From Bryobacterales bacterium (GTDB lineage: Bacteria > Acidobacteriota > Terriglobia > Bryobacterales > Bryobacteraceae), in contig PKYZ01000297.1 of assembly GCA_003132865.1 (NCBI GenBank), positions 4,143 to 14,899 on the forward strand: 10,757 nucleotides of DNA, read 5' to 3'. Made by a program: the position numbers and the translations under genes. Positions 1-6,704 of this stretch are shown here, piece after piece. How positions within the stretch are numbered: position 1 is the stretch's first letter; each line of letters starts with the position of its first letter. The notes under the pieces were generated by a model. The model was not told where the DNA came from, searched no databases, and saw only the letters and a program-made list of their open reading frames with translations.

Positions 1-1008
1 ACCAAGGTGATGGCGGTCCATACGATGGAGGCGCTTTCGCGCCGCGCTGAGGCCGAGCGGGCGCATTTCGAGGCGACGTACCTAGATCCCAACGAACACA
101 TGGTCGTCGGGTGGAAAATGCGGTCGCCGCTGGCTCACGTATCCGACGAGCGGAAAGAATGGGCGCTCAGCCCGGACGTTCTCGCTAGGCTACATGGGAT
201 GTACCTGCCGCGCCCGAGTACAGATGCTACACCGTACGAACAGCCCGCTAAGGCGCTGTGGACCGTAGTTCTCAAGCAGTCGGAGTTTCTCACAGTATAT
301 GAGAGATGGAAGGATAACTGGCGCGCCAAGTTCGAGAATAAGGGTGGCTCGCGTGCACCCGGAAGGACTCACTGGCCCACTGATCCCATACCCTGGCTCA
401 TGCTCGATGATCCAGAATGGGAGCGTGTGACGGCGATGCTAAAGTCGAAGTTCTGCCCCGAGGCGTGGACTGCGACGGGCATCGAGGCCTCCAGGTTCGA
501 GACTCAAAGGGGCCTACAACCGTGGTGGGGGTTCGTCGCGGGTGGAAAGGATCTCGAGGCCTACGCACTTGCGGAATTGAAGGCGGCATTACCGGCCGAG
601 TGCAATGGCTCCGCCGTTTTCGGGTTCAAAGCGATTGCGCCCGGCGCCTCGCAGGAGTGCGACATTGACGTGGCTGCCGTGCTCGGCTATCAGTTTCTGG
701 CCATCTCTTGCACTACCGCAGCCTCCCGCGACCACTGTAAGCAGAAGGGCTTCGAGGTCTGGCTGCGTGCGCGCCAGATTGGCGGCGACACAGCCCGGGC
801 CATTCTTCTCTGCCCGAACTACCATCCGCAACCGGATGAATCTGATGAGGGCCTTGAAGCGGACCTGAACAAAGACATTGGCGCACGCGGCGACACCGGC
901 GAGTCGGTTCGCATGGTGCGGGTGTGGCACACGAAGACGATGCCATGGGGAAGCCGCTTGCGGGATAAATTCAAAGAATATTTCAAAGAGGACCTGCGAT
1001 GGACATAA
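1..1008 (+). CDS. DUF1887 (Card1/Can2)-like CRISPR ancillary effector, 5'-truncated
   Basis: The frame is already open at base 1, so the gene probably begins upstream. GTG at 7 and ATG at 10 are only the first possible starts seen. About 333 residues are visible (numbered from the GTG at 7). Residues ~170-300 resemble the C-terminal PD-(D/E)XK nuclease domain of the Card1/Can2 family: GGKDLE (179-184) recalls the conserved Gly-Gly-x-Leu-Glu helix; ECDIDV (217-222) gives the acidic strand; LAISCTT follows where the family normally has (E/S)-C-K; then a helix with RARQIGGD and the strand AILLC. The expected catalytic lysine is Thr236. Relatives are ~370-450 residues with an N-terminal CARF domain that binds cyclic oligoadenylate and a nuclease that degrades DNA and/or RNA. 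The CARF part would lie mostly left of the window. The gene overlaps cas10 by 10 bases, which fits a signalling partner. Family assignment is by motif only; a catalytically weak or dead nuclease is possible. Confidence 0.6.
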   Translation, partial: TKVMAVHTMEALSRRAEAERAHFEATYLDPNEHMVVGWKMRSPLAHVSDERKEWALSPDVLARLHGMYLPRPSTDATPYEQPAKALWTVVLKQSEFLTVYERWKDNWRAKFENKGGSRAPGRTHWPTDPIPWLMLDDPEWERVTAMLKSKFCPEAWTATGIEASRFETQRGLQPWWGFVAGGKDLEAYALAELKAALPAECNGSAVFGFKAIAPGASQECDIDVAAVLGYQFLAISCTTAASRDHCKQKGFEVWLRARQIGGDTARAILLCPNYHPQPDESDEGLEADLNKDIGARGDTGESVRMVRVWHTKTMPWGSRLRDKFKEYFKEDLRWT

Positions 1009-2477
1009 ACGCGAAGGGGAAATGTCTGACGCTGCTCGGCATTTCCTCAGTGCAGAGCTACGTCTTCGCCAGCAACCGCCTGCGGGAGAACGCCGGCGCT
1101 TCTTACTTGGCGTGGCACGCCATGGAGGACTGGCGGGACAAATGGAAGGAGATGGGAGCGTGCGCATTTCTGTTCGCTGGTGGTGGTAATGCCGTCCTCC
1201 TTTTTGAAACCGAGGGTGCCGCCAAGGAGTCGATCGGGCGTTGGAGCCGGGATTATTTGGAGAGGGCCTGCGGGCTTCGCCTCACTGCCGCGCATGCTCT
1301 CGTAGACGGCACGCTACAGGGAGCTTTCTCTACCGCCGAACGGAAAATGGAACGGGTCGAAAACTCGCCGCCGCACGGCTGTGAATTTGGAGCATTGCCG
1401 GTGGTGCGCGCCTGTCCGTCTACCGGACTTGCCGCTAGTGAGTTCGACAGATTCAGCAACTGCTTCAGCCGCGAGGCGGCTGGCAAGCGCGCGGCGATTG
1501 CTAAAGCCAACCTTCGCCTGCAAAGCGATTTCGCCTGCGAAGGTTTCGCGTTTCCAATCGAACTTGAAGAGCTGGGCACGCGGGAAGGAGCTTCGCAGAT
1601 CGCGATCGTACATGCTGACGGCAATGGCGTCGGTCGCATGCGCTCCGCAATTGTCCATGAGAAAAAGTTAGATGACCAATCATTCTCCAAGGCGCTTGTC
1701 GATTTCTCGGCCGACGTCAACGAATCCGCGAGCCTGGCGTTCCGGGCAGTTCTCCACAAGCTGAGAGCCGTGTTGCCGCGATTGGAGGAAGAGGCAGGCA
1801 TTGAGACGTCCTTATCGAAGGATGGTTCCAGATACTTCCCGCTTCGCCCAATCGTCTACGGTGGCGATGATCTGACCTTTGTCTGTCATGGTCGCCTGGG
1901 CTTGGTGCTTGCCGCACTCTATCTGCAAGAGTTCGCGCAATCGGGCGACTTCACGGCGTGCGCGGGGGTGCTTATCATGCCGCAAAAGTTCCCCTTCGCG
2001 CGTGGCTATGCACTGGCCAAGGAATTGTGTATCAGTGCTAAGCGCAAGCGAAAAGAGCACGGTAATGAGGGGTCGTGGATGGATTTTCACGTCCTGCTCG
2101 AAGGCGCTACTGGCTCGCTTCAAAAACTACGCGAGTTCTATCAGGCTGCGGACGGGCGGCCTCTAATGCGGCGTCCATATCGGCTGGATGGTTGGGCGAA
2201 TTGCGAAAAGCTATGGAGAGAATTCCGCAATCTGCCCCGCAACCGCGCGAAACGCCTGCTCGAAGTGCTCGCCCGAGGCAAGGACGACACCCAAGCGTTC
2301 CTCGCCAACCTGCCCGAACAGGGCAAGCTGCCGGATGCGGGCGATGCCGCAATGAAGACCAGTGGGTGGGATGCCGATGAAATGACTTCGTACTTCGATC
2401 CTTTGGAGTTGCTCGACTTTCATGTGGATTCTCGATTCTTTAGCGACGAAGGAGGCAGAGCCCATGTTGCGGCTTGA
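999..2477 (+). CDS. cas10: Cas10 (type III large subunit), HD-less, cyclase motif intact
   Basis: This is a 492-residue Cas10 that starts directly in the first Palm domain (ISSVQSYVFASNRLRENAGA, from about residue 15, typical of Cas10/Cmr2) with no N-terminal HD nuclease. CPSTGLAA near residue 140 looks like a decayed zinc-ribbon segment; I see no CxxC pair. The second Palm domain carries HADGNGVG (Asp207) and YGGDD (GGDD at 288-291), the metal-binding residues that make cyclic oligoadenylate from ATP. A helical C-terminal domain follows (~400-492). Subtype III-D Cas10 proteins typically lack HD, which agrees with the neighbours. The ATG at 999 follows AAGAGG after ~8 bases and overlaps the effector stop, suggesting coupled translation. 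Expected role: crRNA-complex subunit that senses bound target RNA and signals to the CARF effector. Without HD it should not cut single-stranded DNA. Recognition is strong; cyclase activity is inferred from the intact motif. Confidence 0.93.
   Translation: MDINAKGKCLTLLGISSVQSYVFASNRLRENAGASYLAWHAMEDWRDKWKEMGACAFLFAGGGNAVLLFETEGAAKESIGRWSRDYLERACGLRLTAAHALVDGTLQGAFSTAERKMERVENSPPHGCEFGALPVVRACPSTGLAASEFDRFSNCFSREAAGKRAAIAKANLRLQSDFACEGFAFPIELEELGTREGASQIAIVHADGNGVGRMRSAIVHEKKLDDQSFSKALVDFSADVNESASLAFRAVLHKLRAVLPRLEEEAGIETSLSKDGSRYFPLRPIVYGGDDLTFVCHGRLGLVLAALYLQEFAQSGDFTACAGVLIMPQKFPFARGYALAKELCISAKRKRKEHGNEGSWMDFHVLLEGATGSLQKLREFYQAADGRPLMRRPYRLDGWANCEKLWREFRNLPRNRAKRLLEVLARGKDDTQAFLANLPEQGKLPDAGDAAMKTSGWDADEMTSYFDPLELLDFHVDSRFFSDEGGRAHVAA
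2449..2455 (+). promoter_or_regulatory. Shine-Dalgarno site deciding the start of the Cas7-Cas5-Cas11 gene
   Basis: AAGGAGG lies 8 bases before ATG 2464, inside the end of cas10. It favours 2464 over the in-frame ATG at 2422, because the 14 extra residues from 2422 do not belong to the RAMP fold while MLRLEIALKSG begins a normal first strand. Confidence 0.8.
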
Positions 2478-4749
2478 GATTGCCCTTAAGAGCGGCCTTT
2501 GTGCCGGGTCTGGCGTCGGACGGCCGGGCTTCGTGGATCGTGAGGTCGCGTTCGACCGCTATGGTCTCCCCTATCTGCCCGGGCGCTCGTTGAAAGGGCT
2601 ATTGCGCGATGCCTATCGCGACCTGCCCGCCGGACTTCTGCCCGGACTGCCACCGGTTGATGAACTCTTCGGTGAGACCGGTGCAGTGTCTCCGGGGAGC
2701 ATCGATGTCGGCACCGCCCGCTTGACCGATTTCGGCCGGCTAAGCGGTTGGCTTCGTACCGTCTATGCCGACCCGCGCCTTGGCCGCACGATCCGCCGCG
2801 ACGATGTGATAGAACATTACAGCGAGATCCGGCGCCAGACGGCCATGGACCGTGAATCGGGTGCACCGCTTAAGGATACATTGCGCGCCACCCGCCTGAT
2901 CCGCCCCACCCTTACCTTACAGGCTACTATTACCTCTCCATTCGAGCACACAACTGCACTAGCCCTAGCCGCTGCCGGATTGAAGCAGATGGGAACCTCG
3001 CGCAACAGGGGCCCGGGCGAGGTGGACTGTTCGTTATGGGACGAGAGCCGTAATCTCACCAGGGAAGCAATCGAGAAGCTGAGTCAAGGAACGCTGGAAT
3101 TCGCACCCAGGGAGGAAACGCAAAAGCAAGAACCTCCGATCAGCACTGCAGGCACGGGCCAATACGTGCTCGGCTTCTCCCTCGAACTCACGGAAGGAGC
3201 GGTGTTCCCGGCCTTCGGGGGAGACGCGAACACCGTGCTCAGCGAGCGATTCGTGCCCGGTTCCGCCATTCGGGGTATGCTGGCGTGGCAATGGATCGCA
3301 CGCTACAGCGACGGACCGCCGTTTGCACGTCTCTTCCTAGGTGCCGTACGATACCTCGCTGCGTTCGTCCGGACGGCCGATAATCGCCGCGCACTACCGA
3401 TTCCCCATTCGATTCGCGAAAGTAAGGGGACGCCAAACATTTACTACGATCTGAGTGTTGCGCACGCGCCTGAGCCGACGCGCCGTGTTGGCGGCTGGGT
3501 GCAGGGCGCGAGCATGGCAGGTTCGCGACTCGTCGAAGTCGAAAGCGATCTCCATTACCATCACGCGCGTGCCGTTGATGCCCGCGTGGGCCGCGCGGTG
3601 GGCGAGGAGGATGCCAGTAATTACAAGCTCAAAGTCGAGGAAGCAGGGTCTCTGTTCACTTACGAGAGCCTCGCGCCCGGCAACCGGTTCCGCGGCGCTA
3701 TCCTCGGGACGAAAGAAGATCTTGAGCTGTTGTTGCCTCTGGTCGGCAGCGAACCAGTTCGACTCGGGCGCTCGGCCAGCGCGCAGTACGGCGGCCGCGC
3801 CAAATGGACCTGGGACACAACCTTCCGGCAAGCTGATCTTCAGAGCGAGGCCTATGAGTGGACAGCGGAGCAAATGGAGGAAGATGTTGATTCTGGCGAC
3901 ACTTTCCAGCTAACTGTGCTGTCGCCCCTGTTGTCACGGACCCCGGAAGGCCACCCGGCAGCGCGCCTGCCACTTGAAGAGCTGACGGAGGCGCTCGGAA
4001 ACGCGAAACTCACGTTGATCAAGGAATTCGTCCGCGTGCGCATTCAGGGCGGCTACCTGGCTCACCAGAGGCTGCCGCGCGAGCAGATGCCCGCACTCGA
4101 ACCGGGCAGCGTGTTCTTGATAAAGACGGACCAATTGATTTCCAGAGATCTGCTGAACTCGGCCTCGGCCCGCAGCTGGGGGATGAGGACCGAAGACGGC
4201 TTCGGGCGGATAGCAATAGCCGCTACCCCGCAGGCAGCCATACCCGGCATCTCTACCGCAAAGAAGGAACCCTCCACTGCTTCCCCATTCAACGGGGACA
4301 CTTTTCAAGCGATCCGCAAGTTGGCGACTGACTTGTTCAAGAAGCGCGTGGAGGAGCGCGCCGTATTAAAGGCGCTTGAAGCCGCGCGGGAATGCGAAAA
4401 TTTGGAGATGAGTAATCACCTGCTGTCGCGATTGGCTGGCATCGTCGCGGTCACGGGACTTAATGAACTTCCCAAACGTCTGAGAGAACTCCGGCACCGG
4501 GCCAAGGGCCAACTGGGCACTCTTGAGCAGATCCTCAACAACGCAAGCGGCGAGAACTGGCAAGAGAAATACCAGGAATTCGTCAAAGCTGAGATGGCTA
4601 GCGCCCAGCAGGCTGGAGGAGAACCGCGGCACTGGTCGGTTCTGTTCGGGCAGAGCGGGTCGGTAATCGAAGCCGATGAGTCCGTGGTGCGTAACTACCT
4701 GCTCCGCCTGCTCGCAGGAATCGCTCGGGCACGAAGGAGATCCGCATGA
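2464..4749 (+). CDS. cas7-5-11: Cas7-Csx10(Cas5)-Cas11-like fusion, III-Dv backbone subunit
   Basis: The protein is 761 residues from ATG 2464 and has three parts. Residues 1-~205 form a Cas7 RAMP domain: FVDREVAFD with Asp25 14 residues before the PGRSLKG loop (39-45), and a glycine-rich RNRGPGEV loop (180-187). Asp25 aligns with the target-cleaving aspartate of Csm3 (Asp33 in S. thermophilus). Residues ~225-600 resemble Csx10, the III-D Cas5: RFVPGSAIRGMLA (262-274), the LF..AVRY and PIPHSI segments, LGRSASAQYGG, and GMRTEDGFGR (573-582). Residues ~605-761 are charged and helical, in the place of the Cas11 small subunit of the Synechocystis III-Dv Cas7-5-11 protein. Expected role: bind the crRNA 5' handle, cap the complex, cut target RNA at one site and stabilise the duplex. 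It overlaps cas10 by 14 bases and the next gene by 4. The Cas7 and Csx10 parts are well supported; Cas11 identity rests on position and helical character. Confidence 0.87.
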   Translation: MLRLEIALKSGLCAGSGVGRPGFVDREVAFDRYGLPYLPGRSLKGLLRDAYRDLPAGLLPGLPPVDELFGETGAVSPGSIDVGTARLTDFGRLSGWLRTVYADPRLGRTIRRDDVIEHYSEIRRQTAMDRESGAPLKDTLRATRLIRPTLTLQATITSPFEHTTALALAAAGLKQMGTSRNRGPGEVDCSLWDESRNLTREAIEKLSQGTLEFAPREETQKQEPPISTAGTGQYVLGFSLELTEGAVFPAFGGDANTVLSERFVPGSAIRGMLAWQWIARYSDGPPFARLFLGAVRYLAAFVRTADNRRALPIPHSIRESKGTPNIYYDLSVAHAPEPTRRVGGWVQGASMAGSRLVEVESDLHYHHARAVDARVGRAVGEEDASNYKLKVEEAGSLFTYESLAPGNRFRGAILGTKEDLELLLPLVGSEPVRLGRSASAQYGGRAKWTWDTTFRQADLQSEAYEWTAEQMEEDVDSGDTFQLTVLSPLLSRTPEGHPAARLPLEELTEALGNAKLTLIKEFVRVRIQGGYLAHQRLPREQMPALEPGSVFLIKTDQLISRDLLNSASARSWGMRTEDGFGRIAIAATPQAAIPGISTAKKEPSTASPFNGDTFQAIRKLATDLFKKRVEERAVLKALEAARECENLEMSNHLLSRLAGIVAVTGLNELPKRLRELRHRAKGQLGTLEQILNNASGENWQEKYQEFVKAEMASAQQAGGEPRHWSVLFGQSGSVIEADESVVRNYLLRLLAGIARARRRSA

Positions 4750-6191
4750 ATCCCGCTGACATTCGAGTAGTCGAACGCTTTTTCGCCGAAGGCATCTGGA
4801 AGGCGGAGAGTGCTCTGCATCTGGGCGGGGAGCCTGACGCCTGGGAAGAGCGTGCCGATATGGTGCTGCTGCGCGGCAGCGATGGAAGGCCATTTATCCC
4901 CGGCTCTTCTTTGGCAGGCGCCGCTCGGAGTTCACTGCGCGAAGCAGGCGGTGAGAGCGGCGTCCTCACTGCGCTGTTCGGTGGCGATCCCGACCGGCGG
5001 CACACGACGCAATATGCCAGCGCGCTCACCGTATTCGATGCCCACTTGCCGGATCACCAAACGATGCCACAGGCGGTGGTACGCGACGGAGTACGCATCG
5101 ATCCAGTGAACGGCTTGGCAATGGACCGCTTCAAGTATGACATCGAACTGTTCCCGGCTGGCACGTCTTTCAGGCTCCGCCTTCTGCTGGCGATTTACAA
5201 TCAGCCGCCGCACGACGCTGATCACGGCGCCCTGCTCGCTTGGTTCCGCGCTGTGCTTGAGGGGTTTTCGGGCGGCGAGATTCGTTTGGGTGCTCGCACC
5301 AATCGCGGGCTGGGGTTGGGAAGGGTCGAACACTGGAATATCCGGCGGCTCGGGATCGATAGCAGGGAGCATCTGGCTGCCTGGCTGTCTGGAGCGTGGA
5401 ATGAGGGCGAGCCAGTCGAACTCTCCGGCCTCCCAGAGCCTGTCTGTGGCTCGCGAAGGCGCTTACTGGACATACGAGCGACACTGCGTCTGAAAACTTC
5501 GTTGCTCAACCGCAGCGGCGGCGCCGAAGCGCGCTATCCGGATATGGTGCACCTCTCTGAGGGAGGCAGGCCGCTGCTCACCGGGTCGAGTTTCGCCGGT
5601 GTCCTGCGCGCCCGGTGCCTGCGGATCGCGAACACCTTTACCCCCAACACAGCGAGCGCGTTGGTGGATGGCATGTTCGGTCCCCGATACAACCCTGACA
5701 TTCCGGCGGGCACCCAAGCGCCTCTTCGTGCCAGCCGGGTGCGAGTCGAGGAATCCCTGCTCTCGGGTGTGGAACTAATGGTGCAGGGGAGGGTAGCCAT
5801 TGATCGCTTCACCGGAGGCGCGCTCGAATCGGCACTATTCGACGAGGCGCCGGCTTATCCGGTGGACGGTATGGAGTCGGTCGCGAGCGTTCGCCTTACC
5901 CTTCGCGAACCTTCCCGACGCGAGTCGGCCCTGCTGCTGTTGGCCTTTAAAGATCTCTGGCTCGGCGATCTTGCACTCAATGGAGAGGTCGCTGTGGGCC
6001 GGGGTGTGTTTGAGGGCGTGCGAGCTTCAATCGAACTCCCTGACTTTGGATGTCTGGGAATGCGAGCGGCGCAGGACGGCCCGAAGAATGTGCTGTTGCG
6101 CGAAAGCATTCCTGGCGCGTGGCGCCAACTGAATGAAACGATCCAATCGTGGCGAGGAGATCAATGGAACGACGAACAAAAAGCTTGTTGA
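4746..6191 (+). CDS. cas7-2x: Tandem Cas7-Cas7 RAMP protein (Cas7-2x)
   Basis: This 481-residue protein contains two Csm3-like Cas7 domains in tandem. Domain 1 (~10-225): LHLGG, Asp38 in RADMVLLR, the IPGSSLAGAAR loop (51-61), VRIDPVNGLAMDRFKYDIEL, and glycine-rich LGARTNRGLGLGRV (181-194). Domain 2 (~235-440): Asp266 in YPDMVHL, LTGSSFAGVLRAR (278-290), RVAIDRFTGGALESALFDEA, and VAVGRGVFEGV (415-425). Both aspartates sit 13-14 residues before the GSS loop, matching the Csm3 cleavage aspartate, so both domains could cut target RNA. In domain 2 the loop proline is Thr279. The closest described counterpart is Cas7-2x of III-Dv. The ATG at 4746 overlaps the previous stop as ATGA, with AAGGAGA 5 bases upstream, so translation is probably coupled. 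Expected role: crRNA-binding backbone supplying two cleavage sites. Confidence 0.9.
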   Translation: MNPADIRVVERFFAEGIWKAESALHLGGEPDAWEERADMVLLRGSDGRPFIPGSSLAGAARSSLREAGGESGVLTALFGGDPDRRHTTQYASALTVFDAHLPDHQTMPQAVVRDGVRIDPVNGLAMDRFKYDIELFPAGTSFRLRLLLAIYNQPPHDADHGALLAWFRAVLEGFSGGEIRLGARTNRGLGLGRVEHWNIRRLGIDSREHLAAWLSGAWNEGEPVELSGLPEPVCGSRRRLLDIRATLRLKTSLLNRSGGAEARYPDMVHLSEGGRPLLTGSSFAGVLRARCLRIANTFTPNTASALVDGMFGPRYNPDIPAGTQAPLRASRVRVEESLLSGVELMVQGRVAIDRFTGGALESALFDEAPAYPVDGMESVASVRLTLREPSRRESALLLLAFKDLWLGDLALNGEVAVGRGVFEGVRASIELPDFGCLGMRAAQDGPKNVLLRESIPGAWRQLNETIQSWRGDQWNDEQKAC

Positions 6192-6703
6192 AAACGGAGC
6201 AGCTGCACGAGTACCGCAAACAGGTTAGTAAGGGTTCGGCCGTGCTTCTCGCGCAGGGCTATCCGTTTACAGGATTCGTTTTGCTGCGCGATGGGGATCG
6301 CCTTTCTCCGCCGCCTGGTGTTGATGCCGCAGCATTCGGCGACTGGAACCTGTTCTGGGACCTCCGCTTATTTGGAGATCTCGGGGAATGGCACTTGTGG
6401 CGCGAAGACGATGGCGAGTGGTCCGGTCGGTTGGCAGAACCCGCAGACCTAACCTGGAAGGATTCTATTCCACGAGAAGATGTGTTGTGGGGCTCGCGGA
6501 ATCTCTCACAGGAGCAGGACGGTGTTCAGTGGATCCTCTATTCGGAGAAGCGTGGCGCGGCCGTCTGGACGCCAGACACAGGTATTGAGATGAAGCGGTT
6601 CGCCCGTTTGCGGTTGTGGCAGAGGGTGGATTACGACAGCCGTACTGGTCTGGCGGGCATCGTGGATGCGATGCTACGCAAGATCGAGAGCAGGGAGGGA
6701 TAA
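6164..6703 (+). CDS. csx19: Csx19 (TIGR03984-like) type III-D accessory subunit
   Basis: The protein is 179 residues from ATG 6164, which has GAGGAGA at 6154-6160. An in-frame GTG at 6149 would add five residues but has no better site. DLRLFGDLGEWHLWREDD (66-83), followed by an Arg-ending strand, matches the RxFxxxxELxLxR pattern I associate with TIGR03984/Csx19. VLWGSRNL, then KRGAAVWTP, RLRLWQRVDYD and a final GIVDAMLRKI helix also fit the family order. Csx19 is a III-D hallmark; in the Synechocystis III-Dv complex it is a structural subunit packed against Cas7 parts, with no known catalytic site. The gene overlaps the Cas7-2x 3' end by 28 bases and stops one base before the next ATG. Family recognition is by motif order and neighbours. 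Confidence 0.8.
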   Translation: MERRTKSLLKTEQLHEYRKQVSKGSAVLLAQGYPFTGFVLLRDGDRLSPPPGVDAAAFGDWNLFWDLRLFGDLGEWHLWREDDGEWSGRLAEPADLTWKDSIPREDVLWGSRNLSQEQDGVQWILYSEKRGAAVWTPDTGIEMKRFARLRLWQRVDYDSRTGLAGIVDAMLRKIESREG

Positions 6704-6704
6704 C

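Noticed and set aside
589..1167. 192-codon - strand open frame opposite the effector and cas10
   Set aside because: It lies antisense to two overlapping genes with strong motifs and its residues are Arg/Ser/Ala-rich in the manner of a shadow frame.
2422..2463. Earlier ATG for the Cas7-Cas5-Cas11 protein
   Set aside because: The extra 14 residues lie within cas10 and do not fit a RAMP strand, while ATG 2464 has AAGGAGG at good spacing.
3394..3873. 159-codon - strand open frame inside the Csx10-like domain
   Set aside because: It is antisense to a conserved coding region with no ribosome site or recognisable motif.
6666..6704. Earlier ATG for the TIGR03986 protein
   Set aside because: It would start inside csx19 without a good ribosome site; ATG 6705 has GGAGGG 5 bases upstream.
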